Shown piece after piece: positions 35,701-47,040 of a stretch of 64,000 bases of DNA (within the stretch, counting starts at the first letter, position 1; each line of letters begins with the position of its first letter). Below the pieces are notes generated by a model. That model worked only from the letters and a program-made list of their open reading frames with translations. It was not told the origin of the DNA and made no database searches. Source of the stretch: Gammaproteobacteria bacterium. Lineage in GTDB: Bacteria; Pseudomonadota; Gammaproteobacteria; Xanthomonadales; SZUA-36. The stretch is from positions 124,001 to 188,000 of the forward strand of contig JAJFLA010000032.1 of the NCBI GenBank assembly GCA_021772935.1, given 5' to 3'. The position numbers and the translations under genes are program-made.

Positions 35701-36905
35701 CTGAAGCATATATTTACGACCATGTCAGGTCACCGCGGGGCCGGGGTAAACCCAATGGCTCCCTGCATGCCATTACGCCCATTGATCTGGCCAGCCAGGT
35801 ACTGGGTGCGCTACGTGACCGTAATGATCTGGATACTTCTGTGGTAGATGACGTGGTATTGGGTTGTGTTGCGCCGGTGGGTGAACAGGGTGCGGACATT
35901 GCACGGGTGGCAGTGCTCAATGCGGGTTACGCAGAAAATGTCCCCGGCAAACAACTTAATCGCTTTTGTGCATCGGGTTTGGAGGCCGTCAATACAGCCG
36001 CTGCCCAGGTCATGTCGGGCCAATCAGATGTCACCATTGGCGGTGGTGTTGAATCCATGTCGCGGGTACCCATGATGTCTGATGGTGGCGCCTGGGCAAC
36101 CGACCCGCAAGTAGCCTATAAAACCTATTTCACACCTCAGGGTGTCAGTGCTGATCTGATCGCAACCAAGTACGGTATCTCACGTCAGGACCTGGATGTC
36201 TACTCAGCGGAGAGTCAAAAACGGGCAGCGAATGCCTGGGACCAGGGTTGGTTCAATGGCTCAGTGGTGCCCATCCACGATCATATTGGTCGCGTGGTGT
36301 TGGATCACGATGAACATATGCGGCCTGAAGCAACCGCAGAGAGTCTTGGCAGCCTGAATCCATCATTTGTGATTGCAGGTGAGCAGGGGGGCTTCAACGC
36401 TGTCATCCTGCAACGTTATCCCGAAGTTGAGTCGGTCAAGCACATGCACACCCCTGGCAACTCCAGTGGTATCGTTGATGGTTCCGCTGCGGTGTTGGTC
36501 GGTAATGCCAAAGCAGGCGAACGCATGGGGCTGAAACCACGAGCCCGGATTCGTGCCTTTGCATCTATCGGCAGTGAGCCGAGCATCATGTTGACGGGTC
36601 CGGCCCCTGCGACTGAGAAAGTACTTCAGCGCGCAGGTATGAGCACATCTGATATTGATCTTTATGAGTTGAATGAAGCTTTTGCAGCGGTCGTGCTGCA
36701 TTACATGAGTCAGCTCAACATTCCCCATGACAGGATAAATGTGAATGGTGGTGCGATTGCAATGGGCCATCCACTGGGCGCAACCGGGGCGATGATCCTT
36801 GGCACCGTGCTGGATGAGTTGGAACGACGAGACCTGCAGACCGCGTTGGTGACTCTGTGTATCGGTGCGGGTATGGGAACGGCGACCATTATTGAGCGAG
36901 TCTGA
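35697..36905 (+). CDS. Acetyl-CoA C-acyltransferase (thiolase)
   Basis: A 402-residue thiolase. The acylated Cys is in [13 protein letters not shown] (about residue 89), the His of the active site in [18 protein letters not shown] (about 355), and the second Cys in [11 protein letters not shown] (about 387). It removes acetyl-CoA from 3-oxoacyl-CoA. It is followed by a FadB/J-like protein 45 bases on, so the two form a beta-oxidation pair. A biosynthetic acetyl-CoA acetyltransferase role is possible, but the neighbour argues for degradation. Confidence 0.9.
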   Translation: MTEAYIYDHVRSPRGRGKPNGSLHAITPIDLASQVLGALRDRNDLDTSVVDDVVLGCVAPVGEQGADIARVAVLNAGYAENVPGKQLNRFCASGLEAVNTAAAQVMSGQSDVTIGGGVESMSRVPMMSDGGAWATDPQVAYKTYFTPQGVSADLIATKYGISRQDLDVYSAESQKRAANAWDQGWFNGSVVPIHDHIGRVVLDHDEHMRPEATAESLGSLNPSFVIAGEQGGFNAVILQRYPEVESVKHMHTPGNSSGIVDGSAAVLVGNAKAGERMGLKPRARIRAFASIGSEPSIMLTGPAPATEKVLQRAGMSTSDIDLYELNEAFAAVVLHYMSQLNIPHDRINVNGGAIAMGHPLGATGAMILGTVLDELERRDLQTALVTLCIGAGMGTATIIERV

Positions 36906-36950
36906 TAGACGGGCTGGTTGACAAATAACAGTATTTTGGAAACAAAGACA

Positions 36951-39113
36951 ATGAACAATACGATTCAATACTCCGTCGATGCCGACGGAATTGCTACTTT
37001 GATGATTGATTTACCGGGCAAAAGTATGAATGTCCTGTGTGCGGAATTGATTTCAGATTTGTCAGAGTGTATCGACAAGGTGACGACGGATGACCAGGTT
37101 AAAGGAGCTGTGCTTGCATCAGGCAAGTCCGCCTTTGTGGCGGGTGCAGACCTGACTGAACTGGTCACTGCCTTTGATCGGGGTGTAACCGCTGAGCAGG
37201 GTTATCAGTGGAGTTGGCAGCTGACTGGCGTATTCCGGAAAATGGAGACCTGTGGTAAGCCGTTTGCGGTGGCCATCAACGGGCTGGCACTGGGTGGTGG
37301 CTTTGAGCTCTGTCTTGCGTGTCATTACCGGGTCATGTCGGATCATCCAAAGGCGGTTTTGGGGTTGCCGGAAGTCAGTATTGGTTTAATGCCGGGTGCG
37401 GGTGGTACCCAACGTTTGCCACGACTGATTGGCGTTGAAAAAGCATTACCGGTAATTTTACAAGGTAAAAAACTGAGTCCGAAAAAGGCGCTGGAGTTGG
37501 GCGTGGTGCATGAAATCGCACCCGTTGAAGAATTACTGCATCGTGCCAAGACCTGGTTGAAAGGGACACCTCATGTGCAGGCCCCGTGGGATGTAAAGGG
37601 GTTTAAGTTTCCGGGTGGTGCAGGCGCCAACACACCCAGAAATGCACAAACCTTTATGGTCGGCACGTCTTTGCTGGCGGCCAATACACAACACAATTAT
37701 CCGGCACCAATCGGTGCGATTTCTGCAGTTTACGAGGGTTGCATTACGCCGATTGACACCGGTTTGGATATTGAGTCACAGTATTTTGGTCAGTTGGTAT
37801 CCGCTGTTACTGCACGCAACATGATGCGCAGCCTGTTTGTGAACAAAGGTGCGGCAGACAAGCTGGCACGTCGTCCAGAGGGGATTGAGAAATCCCGGGT
37901 GACGAAGCTGGGTATCCTCGGCGCCGGTATGATGGGTGCGGGTATTGCCTACGTTTCTGCACGTGCAGGCATACAGGTTGTTTTACTTGATACCGATATC
38001 GAGAGTGCTGAGCGTGGTAAAGCTTATTCGGAAAACTTGTTTAAAAAAGCGATCAAACGTGGTTATTCGACGCAGGAAAAGGCCCGGGCTTTATTAAACA
38101 TGATCCACACGACCACCGAATATGCGGATTTGGAAGCTTGTGAGTTGGTGATCGAGGCGGTATTTGAAAGTCGGGAAATCAAGGCCGTTGTAACAGCAAA
38201 GACAGAAGCTGTCATTCCCGAGAATGCCATTTTCGCCAGCAATACCTCAACACTGCCAATTACAGGTTTGGCAGAGGCCTCTAAACGGCCGCAGGGCTTT
38301 ATCGGTCTGCATTTCTTCTCGCCGGTGGACAAGATGCCATTGGTTGAACTGATTGTGGGTAAGAAGAGTTCAGACGAGGCCATTGCTCGCGGTCTGGACT
38401 ACATCCAGCAGATACGTAAGACGCCGATCGTGGTCAATGACAGTCCGGGTTTTTACACCAGTCGTGTTTTTTCAACCTCGACCAACGAAGGTATGACCAT
38501 GCTGGCTGAAGGTATCAACCCGGCGTTGATCGAAAACGCAGCGAAAATGGCTGGACTGCCAGTGGGGCCATTGGCCGTGATGGACGAGGTCACGCTTGAG
38601 CTTGGTTACAGAATCACGATGCAGACTGCCAGTGACCTGGGCGACGACTACACAATGGCCTCGGGCTTTCCGGTAATACGCAAGTTTGTAGAGGAATTGG
38701 ATCGAAAAGGAAAACGATATGGCAAGGGCTTTTACGACTACCCCGAAGGTGAAAAGAAACACCTTTGGTCCGGCCTGGTCGAGCTTTATCCGTTACTGGA
38801 TGAGCAACCCTCGGCGCAGGAAGTCATCGATCGTCTGCTCTATTGTCAAGCTCTGGAGACAGCACGGTGCTTCGAGGAAGGTGTGATGGATTATGCCGCC
38901 GATGCGGATGTCGGTTCAATATTCGGCTGGGGATTCCCACCTTGGACGGGGGGTACTTTGTCATTCATTGATACCGTTGGGATCAAGCACTTTGTGGCCG
39001 AATGCGACCGTATGGCAGCAGCCTATGGACCACGATTTGCAGTATCGGACTGGTTACGTCAACGGGCGGCGGCGGGTGAGTCTTTTTATCAGGTCGGCAC
39101 AGCAGAAATTTAG
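36951..39113 (+). CDS. Bifunctional enoyl-CoA hydratase/3-hydroxyacyl-CoA dehydrogenase (FadB/FadJ type)
   Basis: A 720-residue two-part enzyme. The crotonase domain (about 1-190) has the oxyanion loop [10 protein letters not shown], and [14 protein letters not shown] and [20 protein letters not shown] with the catalytic Glu residues. The dehydrogenase half begins at about 310 with the NAD loop [15 protein letters not shown], followed by SNTSTLPI, and [14 protein letters not shown] with the catalytic His; a duplicated C-terminal domain follows ([10 protein letters not shown]). It hydrates enoyl-CoA and oxidises the product. The ATG at 36951 with GGAAAC before it is preferred over one at 36918. 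It forms a complex with the upstream thiolase. Confidence 0.92.
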   Translation: MNNTIQYSVDADGIATLMIDLPGKSMNVLCAELISDLSECIDKVTTDDQVKGAVLASGKSAFVAGADLTELVTAFDRGVTAEQGYQWSWQLTGVFRKMETCGKPFAVAINGLALGGGFELCLACHYRVMSDHPKAVLGLPEVSIGLMPGAGGTQRLPRLIGVEKALPVILQGKKLSPKKALELGVVHEIAPVEELLHRAKTWLKGTPHVQAPWDVKGFKFPGGAGANTPRNAQTFMVGTSLLAANTQHNYPAPIGAISAVYEGCITPIDTGLDIESQYFGQLVSAVTARNMMRSLFVNKGAADKLARRPEGIEKSRVTKLGILGAGMMGAGIAYVSARAGIQVVLLDTDIESAERGKAYSENLFKKAIKRGYSTQEKARALLNMIHTTTEYADLEACELVIEAVFESREIKAVVTAKTEAVIPENAIFASNTSTLPITGLAEASKRPQGFIGLHFFSPVDKMPLVELIVGKKSSDEAIARGLDYIQQIRKTPIVVNDSPGFYTSRVFSTSTNEGMTMLAEGINPALIENAAKMAGLPVGPLAVMDEVTLELGYRITMQTASDLGDDYTMASGFPVIRKFVEELDRKGKRYGKGFYDYPEGEKKHLWSGLVELYPLLDEQPSAQEVIDRLLYCQALETARCFEEGVMDYAADADVGSIFGWGFPPWTGGTLSFIDTVGIKHFVAECDRMAAAYGPRFAVSDWLRQRAAAGESFYQVGTAEI

Positions 39114-39150
39114 CCATGATGACAGTCTTGTTTGACGGGAAACTAAAATA

Positions 39151-40314
39151 GTGGGGGCAGGCCCGCTAGCAGGTTTCAAAATCATTGAGATTGTCGGCCT
39201 CGGCGCCGGTCCTTATTGCGGTATGTTGTTATCCGATATGGGCGCAGAGGTCATTCGTGTTGACCGCTTGTCAAGTGATAGCAATACGGATCAACCCCAG
39301 GATGTGCTTGCGCGTGGTCGACGTTCTATCGCATTGAACCTGAAAACACCGACGGGTGTGAATACGCTGTTAAAGCTTGTCGAAAAGGCTGATGCGTTGT
39401 TTGAGGGGTTCCGTCCGGGTGTGGCCGAAAGGTTGGGATTCGGACCGGATGATTGCCTGGTGTCTAACCCAAAGCTTGTTTATGGCCGTCTCACCGGTTG
39501 GGGACAACAGGGACCACTGGCCGCTGTCGCGGGTCACGACATCAATTACATCGCCTTGTCGGGCGCCCTGCACGCAATCGGACGTCAGGGTGACAAGCCG
39601 GTTCCACCATTGAACCTGGTGGGCGATTTTGGCGGTGGTGGACTGTTACTGGCATTCGGTATGGTTTGTGCCTTACTGGAAGCCGGAAGATCGGGTAAAG
39701 GTCAGGTGGTTGATGCTGCTATGATCGATGGTGCGGCCTCACAAATGGCACCATTTTTTGGATTGCAGGCGGCGGGTTTTTTTGAGGAAGCACCAGGAGC
39801 CAGTTTTTTAGCCGGGGCTGCACCTTTTTATGATACCTACGAAACAGCAGATGGTCGTTTCATTGCGATTGGTTCGCTGGAACCACAGTTTTATCAACAA
39901 TTACTTGAGCTTATCGGACTCGATACGGATCATTATTTAGCCGCTGGCTACAAGGGTCCTTTTGAGCGCATAGATAATACGATGTGGCCGCAGTTGCGTC
40001 AGGATCTTGAAGTGGCGATACGGCAGAAGACCCGCGATGAGTGGTGTGAATTGATGGAGGGTACGGATGCCTGTTTTTCACCAGTACTGAGTCTTTCCGA
40101 GGCACCGCGGCATGTGCACCACCAGGCCCGGGGTACATTTATTGAGATTGACGGCGTGATGCAAAATGCACCGGCACCGAGGTTCAGCCGCAGCCAAACC
40201 GATACCCCTCACGCCGCCCATCTGGTGGGTGCCGACAGCGAGTCCATATTGTTGGACTGGGGCTTCACTGCTGCGGAAATCAGTGAACTGCGCAGGATGG
40301 ATAGTATCGTTTGA
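39151..40314 (+). CDS. CaiB/BaiF family III CoA-transferase, alpha-methylacyl-CoA racemase-like
   Basis: A 387-residue family III protein: KIIEIVGLGAGPYCGMLLSDMGAEVIRVD at the start, RGRRSIALNLK, GFRPGVAERLGFGPDD, then YGRLTGWGQQGP and the conserved GHDINYIALSGALHAIG. The ending and the GHDINYxA motif favour alpha-methylacyl-CoA racemase over formyl- or carnitine-CoA transferase; the active-site Asp is in VDAAMIDGAAS. A racemase would let 2-methyl-branched acyl-CoAs enter beta-oxidation. It starts with GTG, 37 bases after the FadB/J gene, and is followed by MITE copy 2. Confidence 0.83.
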   Translation: MGAGPLAGFKIIEIVGLGAGPYCGMLLSDMGAEVIRVDRLSSDSNTDQPQDVLARGRRSIALNLKTPTGVNTLLKLVEKADALFEGFRPGVAERLGFGPDDCLVSNPKLVYGRLTGWGQQGPLAAVAGHDINYIALSGALHAIGRQGDKPVPPLNLVGDFGGGGLLLAFGMVCALLEAGRSGKGQVVDAAMIDGAASQMAPFFGLQAAGFFEEAPGASFLAGAAPFYDTYETADGRFIAIGSLEPQFYQQLLELIGLDTDHYLAAGYKGPFERIDNTMWPQLRQDLEVAIRQKTRDEWCELMEGTDACFSPVLSLSEAPRHVHHQARGTFIEIDGVMQNAPAPRFSRSQTDTPHAAHLVGADSESILLDWGFTAAEISELRRMDSIV

Positions 40315-40413
40315 TCGCTCAAGACCGATTACCTTATAAATAGTGATGCAATTCGGAAGAAATGTTCACTCACTGTAGACAAGACAATACGAACACTGCA
40401 TAAATGTACGCTT

Positions 40414-40659
40414 AGCCCGGACATTTCACCAAGGATCCGGGGATTGCGCTGTAGCTGGCGAAACAGTTTGGTCGATCGTTTGAAGAATCATAGCGATAGC
40501 TATGGTTTGAGAAGGATCGGCCGAAATGTGAAGCCAGATGCTGTGCAAAACAGGATAGGACAAACTGTCATTGAAAGAAACAAACTACAACACCGTTAAT
40601 CGCTTGATTACACATTAAATATTTCATTTTGTTGTCCGCCTTGGTGAAAAGTCCGAGTT
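40414..40659 (-). repeat. MITE-like element, copy 2 (246 bp, inverted relative to copy 1)
   Basis: Ends carry the same inverted repeat (GGACATTTCACCAAGG on the left, a diverged complement CCTTGGTGAAAAGTCC on the right). The inner sequence matches the reverse complement of the element at 34800, including the AAACAGTTTGG, CATAGCgataGCTATG and GATCGGCCGAAATGTGAAG stretches, with more divergence toward the right side. It fills most of the 364-base gap between the CaiB-type gene and pyruvate carboxylase and ends about 6 bases before the ribosome site of the latter. Confidence 0.8.
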
Positions 40660-40678
40660 AGCTTTGGGAAGTGCATCA

Positions 40679-43600
40679 ATGATTCAGAAAATAGATAAAA
40701 TCCTGGTCGCCAATCGTGGTGAAATTGCCATACGTATCTTACGCGCGGCATCCGAGCTCGGTATACGCACACTTAGTGTATATACCCATGAGGATCGGTT
40801 TTCACCGCATCGATACAAGGCGGACGAGGCCTACCAGATTGGTGCAGATGATGATCCGCTCAGGCCCTACCTGGATATCGACGCGATCATTGAAGTTGCC
40901 AAACTGAATCGAGTGCATGCGATTCACCCGGGTTATGGGTTTCTGTCAGAGAATGTGGAGTTCGCCAGTCGTTGCCGTGAAGAGGGCATCATCTTTGTCG
41001 GGCCGACACCAGAAGCCATGGCCATGCTGGGGGATAAGATTCAGGCCAAGACAAACGCGATCGCTGCTGGTTTACCCGTCATCGAAGACAGCCAGGAAAA
41101 ACTGGATACGGTTGAGGTCGCCCGGTCTGAGGCGGAGCGTATTGGTTATCCATTGATGTTGAAAGCCGTTGCCGGTGGCGGTGGGCGTGGTATGCGCGTG
41201 ATTCGTAACGCAGGCGAGCTTGCCAATGCCTATGCAGAAGCACGTGGCGAGGCACGCAAGGCGTTTGGTAATGACACGGTATTTCTAGAGAAATTTATCG
41301 AATCACCAAAACACATTGAAGTTCAGGTGTTGGGTGATAACGAAGGTAACCTGGTACACCTGTTTGAGCGTGATTGCTCCGTGCAACGCCGTTTCCAGAA
41401 AGTCGTGGAAGTTGCACCGAGTTTCTCCTTACAGGAAGTAACACGGCAGAAACTATATGACTATGCGATGGCCATCACACGTCATGTCGGTTACAGCAAC
41501 GCGGGAACCGTCGAGTTTTTGATCGATAAACAGGAAAACATCTACTTTATCGAGGTCAACCCACGCATCCAGGTGGAGCACACGGTAACTGAACAGGTGA
41601 CTGGTATCGATATTGTGCGCAGCCAAATCCAGATTGCGCGCGGTCATTTGCTGAGTGATCCTGAGATTCGCATTAATTGCCAGGATGATGTTCATTGCCG
41701 TGGTTATTCGATTCAATGCCGGATCACCACGGAAGACCCCGAGAATGGTTTTCAACCGGATTACGGTACCTTGATCGCGTATCGTAGCGCCGCCGGTTTT
41801 GGTATCAGATTGGATGTCGGTGCAGCTTATACCGGAGCACGTGTTTCGCCATTTTTTGATTCAATGCTGGTTAAGGTGACATCCTGGGGGCGAACCATGG
41901 AAGGTGCGATAGCACGTGGCCACCGTGCGCTGCGTGAATTCCGTATTCGGGGTGTTAAGACCAATATCGGTTTCCTGCAAAATGTCCTTGATCATCCGGT
42001 TTTTGTATCCGGCAAGGCCACGGTGACGTTCATCGACAATCATCCGGAGCTGTTTGAGATCGGACAGGGCTTTGATCGTGCAACCAAAACACTGCGTTAC
42101 ATTGCCAATCTGACCGTTAACGGTAACCCGGATGTCGGCAGGGCTGAAACCCAGCGTACATTCCGCAAACCATCAGTGCCGCAGTTCGATCGCCTGGCGG
42201 TGTACCCCCGTGGCAGCAAAGACAGACTCGATGAGATGGGTCCGGAAGCATTTTGCAGCTGGGTTAGGGGACAAAAAAATATATTTTATACGGATACCAC
42301 TTTGCGTGACGCACATCAGTCATTGCTGGCAACACGTGTACGCACGCTGGATATGCTGGCGGTAACCGAGGGTTTTGCCAAGGCAAATCCACAGGTGTTT
42401 TCACTCGAAATGTGGGGTGGCGCGACCTTTGATGTTTCCATGCGTTTCTTGCGTGAGTGTCCATGGCAGCGTTTACAACAAATACGAGAGGCGGTGCCAA
42501 ACATACTGCTGCAAATGTTATTTCGAGGTTCTAATGCGGTTGGTTACAAGGCTTACCCGGATAACGTGATTGAAAAATTTATCGAAAAGTCCTGGGAAAA
42601 CGGTATCGATGTATTCCGTATATTTGATTCCTTAAACTGGATTGAGGGCATGAAGCGGTCGATTCAGGTGGTACGCGAAAGAACCGGTGGAATCGCTGAG
42701 GCAACGATCTGTTATACCGGTGATGTACTCAATTCCGATCCCGGCAACCGCTACAATTTGCAGTATTACCTGGATATGGCACGTCGTCTTGAAGATGAGG
42801 GTGCACACATGCTGGCGTTGAAGGACATGGCCGGATTGCTCAAGCCCTATGCTGCTCAAATGCTGATACCGGCACTGCGGTCGGCGGTTGACATCCCCAT
42901 TCATCTGCACACCCACGATACTTCATCCATGCAAAGCGCAACCCTGCTCAAGGCGATAGAGGCAGACGTGGATATCGTGGACGTCTGTTTGAGCTCAATG
43001 TCGGGTCTGACATCCCAGGTCAACATGAATTCATTGGTGGCGGTTATGCAAGGTCACGAACGGGAGCAGTCACTTGATCTGGCGTCTTTAAACCAATATG
43101 CGAACTATTGGGAAGCTGTGCGTGAGTATTATTATCCGTTTGAATCCGGGTTAAAGGCTGGCACAGCAGAAGTCTATGAGCACGAGATTCCGGGTGGCCA
43201 GTATTCCAATTTGCGCCCACAAGCGATTGCGCTGGGTCTCGAACATCGTTTTGAACAAATCAAGAAAAATTATACCGCCGTGAACCGTATGTTTGGTGAT
43301 ATCGTCAAGGTAACACCATCCTCCAAGGTGGTGGGTGATATGGCGATGTTCATGACAGCCAATGATCTGGATGAGAAAGATGTGATGGCCCAGGGTGGCA
43401 CGCTGGCTTTTCCTGATTCGGTGATTGACCTGTTCTCAGGCAAGCTCGGCCAGACTGAGGGCGGTTTTCCGACGCAGCTTGCTGCGATGGTTTTAAAGGG
43501 TAAAAAACCATTGACCGGGCCTCCGGGTACAGCCCTTGAGCCAGTAGATTTTGACGTCGAATTTGCCGCTTTCAAGCAGCAGTTCGATGATGATTTGACG

Positions 43601-44122
43601 GAACTCGATTTCCTGTCCTATCAAATGTATCCAGACGTTTTTCGCGGTTATTACGAACACCAAAAAGAGTTCGGTGAAGTGCATTATCTACCTACCAGCA
43701 CCTTCTTTTACGGACTGAATCAGGGTGATGAAATCCTGGTTAAGTTACAGCGTGGCAAAACCATTGTGATCCGTTATATCTACCGTTCACAGCCGGATGA
43801 AAATGGTTATCGCCGTGTAACCTTTGAGCTCAATGGTCAGGCGCGAAGCGTGCAGGTTCGTGACGAAACCGTGGTACCAAAAACTGCTGCTAATCGTAAA
43901 GCTGTGGAGACCAATGAAATCGGCTCACCACTGATGGGGCGTTTGGCGACGGTGTTGGTTTCTGCTGGTGATGTCGTTAAAAAGGACACACCCGTGTTTG
44001 TCATAGAGGCGATGAAAATGGAGACCACAATAACGGCTCCTGTCGATAGCAAGATAAGGGCGGTGCACCTGCAAATGGGAGCTTTAGTAGAGCAGGGTGA
44101 CCTGGTGATTGAACTGGAATAG
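40679..44122 (+). CDS. pyc: Pyruvate carboxylase, single-chain
   Basis: A 1147-residue three-domain enzyme. The biotin carboxylase domain (about 1-450) has KILVANRGEIAIRI, the ATP-grasp glycine loop KAVAGGGGRGMR and EVNPRIQVEHTVTE. The carboxyltransferase domain (about 525-810) has FYTDTTLRDAHQSLLATR, the LHTHDTSS metal site and the conserved KDMAGLL. The C-terminal biotinyl domain has the biotinylated Lys in IEAMKMETT. It makes oxaloacetate from pyruvate, refilling the TCA cycle for acetyl-CoA made by the upstream genes. GGGAAG precedes the ATG at 40679; a TTG start at 40664 is not needed. Its native promoter may have been displaced by the MITE. Confidence 0.95.
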   Translation: MIQKIDKILVANRGEIAIRILRAASELGIRTLSVYTHEDRFSPHRYKADEAYQIGADDDPLRPYLDIDAIIEVAKLNRVHAIHPGYGFLSENVEFASRCREEGIIFVGPTPEAMAMLGDKIQAKTNAIAAGLPVIEDSQEKLDTVEVARSEAERIGYPLMLKAVAGGGGRGMRVIRNAGELANAYAEARGEARKAFGNDTVFLEKFIESPKHIEVQVLGDNEGNLVHLFERDCSVQRRFQKVVEVAPSFSLQEVTRQKLYDYAMAITRHVGYSNAGTVEFLIDKQENIYFIEVNPRIQVEHTVTEQVTGIDIVRSQIQIARGHLLSDPEIRINCQDDVHCRGYSIQCRITTEDPENGFQPDYGTLIAYRSAAGFGIRLDVGAAYTGARVSPFFDSMLVKVTSWGRTMEGAIARGHRALREFRIRGVKTNIGFLQNVLDHPVFVSGKATVTFIDNHPELFEIGQGFDRATKTLRYIANLTVNGNPDVGRAETQRTFRKPSVPQFDRLAVYPRGSKDRLDEMGPEAFCSWVRGQKNIFYTDTTLRDAHQSLLATRVRTLDMLAVTEGFAKANPQVFSLEMWGGATFDVSMRFLRECPWQRLQQIREAVPNILLQMLFRGSNAVGYKAYPDNVIEKFIEKSWENGIDVFRIFDSLNWIEGMKRSIQVVRERTGGIAEATICYTGDVLNSDPGNRYNLQYYLDMARRLEDEGAHMLALKDMAGLLKPYAAQMLIPALRSAVDIPIHLHTHDTSSMQSATLLKAIEADVDIVDVCLSSMSGLTSQVNMNSLVAVMQGHEREQSLDLASLNQYANYWEAVREYYYPFESGLKAGTAEVYEHEIPGGQYSNLRPQAIALGLEHRFEQIKKNYTAVNRMFGDIVKVTPSSKVVGDMAMFMTANDLDEKDVMAQGGTLAFPDSVIDLFSGKLGQTEGGFPTQLAAMVLKGKKPLTGPPGTALEPVDFDVEFAAFKQQFDDDLTELDFLSYQMYPDVFRGYYEHQKEFGEVHYLPTSTFFYGLNQGDEILVKLQRGKTIVIRYIYRSQPDENGYRRVTFELNGQARSVQVRDETVVPKTAANRKAVETNEIGSPLMGRLATVLVSAGDVVKKDTPVFVIEAMKMETTITAPVDSKIRAVHLQMGALVEQGDLVIELE

Positions 44123-44164
44123 CTGGCATTAAATACCATCTGGAATTAACTTGCTAATCATTGA

Positions 44165-46048
44165 TCAGTCGATTTGTAATTGACGCAATACTTCATCCGC
44201 CAGCTCTTCAGCGGAGCGGTTGCCGGCATCAAGATGGATATCTGCTCTTTCAGGCGGTTCATAGGCTGAACTGATACCGGTAAAATTGGGGATTTCACCT
44301 CTACGGGCCTTGGCATACATCCCTTTTGGATCCCGTGCCTCACATATTTCAAGTGATGTATCAACAAACACTTCGATAAAGTCGATATCCCCGACAATTT
44401 CCCTCGCCATCCTTCGCTCCCGTCGGAAGGGGGAGATGAAGGCCGTCATCACGATCAGACCGGAATCGGCCATCAGGCGGGCAACTTCTGCAACACGGCG
44501 GATGTTCTCAACCCGGTCGGCATCGGTAAAGCCCAGATCTTTATTTAAACCATGGCGAAAATTATCACCATCGAGCAAATAGGTGTGTCGGTTTTGTGCG
44601 GCCAGCTTTTGCTCCAGAACATCGGCGATGGTGGATTTGCCTGATGCGGACAAGCCTGTGAACCAGACAACGATTGGTTTTTGATTTTTCATCCGTGAGC
44701 GTGAATCACGGTTGATCTCAAAGGATTGCCAGGACAGGTTTTGTCCACGGTGCAGGCCGAAGTCAATCATACCGGCACCAACGGTATTGTTGCTAATGCG
44801 GTCAATCAGTATGAACGCCCCGGTTTCCGGATTGTCAGCGTAGGAATCAAACGCAATCGCTTGTGCGGTAGCGAAGTTGCACACGGCAATTCCGTTCAGG
44901 TCGATCTTGGTCGCAGGCAGGTGTTCAGAGGTATTGATGTTGATGGTGTACTTCAGATCTGTAATTTGCACCGAAGTCGTCTGTGTACCGATTTTTAACA
45001 GGTAACTACGTTCTGGCAGCATCGGGTCTTCGTGCATCCAGATCAAGTGTGCCTGGAACTGATTACTGCGTTCCAGTGGTTCGCCGGGGGAGTGCAGAAC
45101 GTCACCTTTAGAGATGTCAATTTCATCTTCCAGTGTCAACGTCACGGCATCACCTTTCTGGGCGCTTGGCAAGTTACCGTCCATGGTGACAATCGACTTG
45201 ATGCGACTGCGTTTCAATGATGCAGCCACCATGATTTCATCACCAACCGTGATTTCGCCGCCAACCAGCGTACCGGCATAACCACGAAAATCCAGATTCG
45301 GACGGGTAACGCGTTGTACCGGAAAACGAAACTGCACGGAGTCTTCTTTGTCCGGGTTTAATGATTCCAGGTAGGTCAGCAGTGGTTGACCTTCGTACCA
45401 GGGCATACGTTCGCTCCTTGTCGTGATGTTATCGCCTTTGAGTGCTGATATTGGGATCGTATAAATGCTGCTAAAGCCCAGCTTCTCAGCAAAAGATTCG
45501 AATTCTGCACAAATGCCCTCAAACAGCTGGCGTGAATAATCTTTCAGGTCGATCTTGTTGATTGCCAATAGAATGTGTTTTACACCTACAAGCGAGAGAA
45601 TATAGGCGTGACGACGGGTCTGCGTAGATACGCCAAGACGGGCGTCGACCAACAGGATTGCCGCATCCGCGGTAGAGGCGCCGGTTGCCATGTTGCGTGT
45701 ATATTGCTCGTGGCCGGGTGTGTCAGCGACTATAAATTTTCGTTTAGATGTTGAGAAAAACCGATAAGCCACATCAATCGTAATGCCTTGCTCGCGCTCT
45801 GCTGCAAGGCCATCAACCAGTAGTGAAAAATCAATCTCCTCATCGGTTGATGCACGGCCTTTACTATCCTGCTTGAGCTCTTCCAATTGGTCGTCGTAGA
45901 GTAATTGGGAGTCATACAGCAAGCGTCCGATCAGTGTGCTTTTACCGTCATCGACGCTACCACAGGTAATGAATTTCAGCATGCTTTTCGAACTTTCCAT
46001 TTCGATAAACTGCTGCAGGTCCAACTTTGCCTTATTTGCTGCGGACAT
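44165..46048 (-). CDS. cysNC: Sulfate adenylyltransferase GTPase subunit fused to adenylylsulfate kinase
   Basis: A 627-residue fusion. Residues about 1-425 are the EF-Tu-like GTPase subunit: ITCGSVDDGKSTLIGRL, VADTPGHEQYTRNM, and the guanine motif NKIDLKD. From about 445 follows an APS kinase with the P-loop FTGLSASGKSTIADVL and LLDGDNFRHGLNKDLGF. Together with CysD it activates sulfate to APS and then to PAPS. It overlaps cysD by one base (ATGA type). PAPS can feed sulfate reduction, or sulfotransferases such as the one at 8.3 kb. No cysH, cysI or cysJ gene is in the window. Confidence 0.95.
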   Translation of the reverse strand: MSAANKAKLDLQQFIEMESSKSMLKFITCGSVDDGKSTLIGRLLYDSQLLYDDQLEELKQDSKGRASTDEEIDFSLLVDGLAAEREQGITIDVAYRFFSTSKRKFIVADTPGHEQYTRNMATGASTADAAILLVDARLGVSTQTRRHAYILSLVGVKHILLAINKIDLKDYSRQLFEGICAEFESFAEKLGFSSIYTIPISALKGDNITTRSERMPWYEGQPLLTYLESLNPDKEDSVQFRFPVQRVTRPNLDFRGYAGTLVGGEITVGDEIMVAASLKRSRIKSIVTMDGNLPSAQKGDAVTLTLEDEIDISKGDVLHSPGEPLERSNQFQAHLIWMHEDPMLPERSYLLKIGTQTTSVQITDLKYTININTSEHLPATKIDLNGIAVCNFATAQAIAFDSYADNPETGAFILIDRISNNTVGAGMIDFGLHRGQNLSWQSFEINRDSRSRMKNQKPIVVWFTGLSASGKSTIADVLEQKLAAQNRHTYLLDGDNFRHGLNKDLGFTDADRVENIRRVAEVARLMADSGLIVMTAFISPFRRERRMAREIVGDIDFIEVFVDTSLEICEARDPKGMYAKARRGEIPNFTGISSAYEPPERADIHLDAGNRSAEELADEVLRQLQID

Positions 46049-46956
46049 CAGAAATACCCTTCCTTTTTTTTCTTCTCCATGGAGGCAGCCTGGTCATTGT
46101 CAATCAGTCTGCCTGAACGCTCTGAAGTGTGGCTGGAGCGCATTTCAAGGATGACTTCTGCGAGCGTGCTGGCGGTAGATTCGATAGCTGCAGTTAATGG
46201 GTAACACCCGAGTGTTCTAAAGCGAATCGAGCGCATCTTTGGTTTTTCCCCTGGGTTTAGTGGGAAACGATCGTCATCCAGCATGAGCAGATCACCATCG
46301 CGCTCAACCACTGGTCGTTCAGCTGCAAGGTATAACTGGGACATTGGGATATCCTGCAGGTAAATGTATGCCCAGATATCTGTCTCGGTCCAGTTGGACA
46401 AAGGGAAAACACGCATACTCTCATCTGGATTGATCCGTGTGTTATATAGAGACCATAGTTCCGGCCGCTGGTTTTTCGGGTCCCAGACATGATGTTTTGT
46501 ACGGTGGGAAAAAACCCGCTCCTTGGCCCGGGATTTTTCCTCGTCCCTGCGTGCTCCACCGATGGCTGCGTCGTATTTACCCGCATCCAGTGCTTGCCTG
46601 AGAGCCTCGGTTTTCATGATATCGGTATAGCGTGAACTACCATGTGTAAACGGGTTGGTATTGGCAGCCAGCCCTTCAGGATTGGTGTGTACAATTAATT
46701 CCAGACCGAGGCGTTTAACAGTGGCATCGCGGAACGCAATCATTTCCCGGAATTTCCAGGTTGTATCAACATGCAGTAGCGGAAAAGGTGGTTTGGCCGG
46801 ATAAAATGCTTTCATCGCCAAGTGCAACAACACTGAAGAATCTTTGCCAACGGAATAGAGTAAAACCGGGCGTTCAAAATCAGTCGCTACCTGCCGCAGA
46901 ATACGGATACTCTCTGCTTCAAGCCGCTGTAAATGAACATGGGACGCTGTTGACAT
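46048..46956 (-). CDS. cysD: Sulfate adenylyltransferase subunit 2
   Basis: A 302-residue PP-loop ATP pyrophosphatase. The P-loop is [20 protein letters not shown] near residue 30-48, and [15 protein letters not shown] and [15 protein letters not shown] are standard CysD marks. It forms APS from ATP and sulfate, driven by GTP use in CysN. It leads the minus-strand cysD-cysNC pair, and the 3' end overlaps the cysNC start. Confidence 0.95.
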   Translation of the reverse strand: MSTASHVHLQRLEAESIRILRQVATDFERPVLLYSVGKDSSVLLHLAMKAFYPAKPPFPLLHVDTTWKFREMIAFRDATVKRLGLELIVHTNPEGLAANTNPFTHGSSRYTDIMKTEALRQALDAGKYDAAIGGARRDEEKSRAKERVFSHRTKHHVWDPKNQRPELWSLYNTRINPDESMRVFPLSNWTETDIWAYIYLQDIPMSQLYLAAERPVVERDGDLLMLDDDRFPLNPGEKPKMRSIRFRTLGCYPLTAAIESTASTLAEVILEMRSSHTSERSGRLIDNDQAASMEKKKKEGYF

Positions 46957-47040
46957 GATATTCCAGATTGTAAAAACGTTATTGTCACGTCAGACGACTG
47001 GCGAGACAATAGTTAATTAGCCAAACCCCGGCAATAAGCT

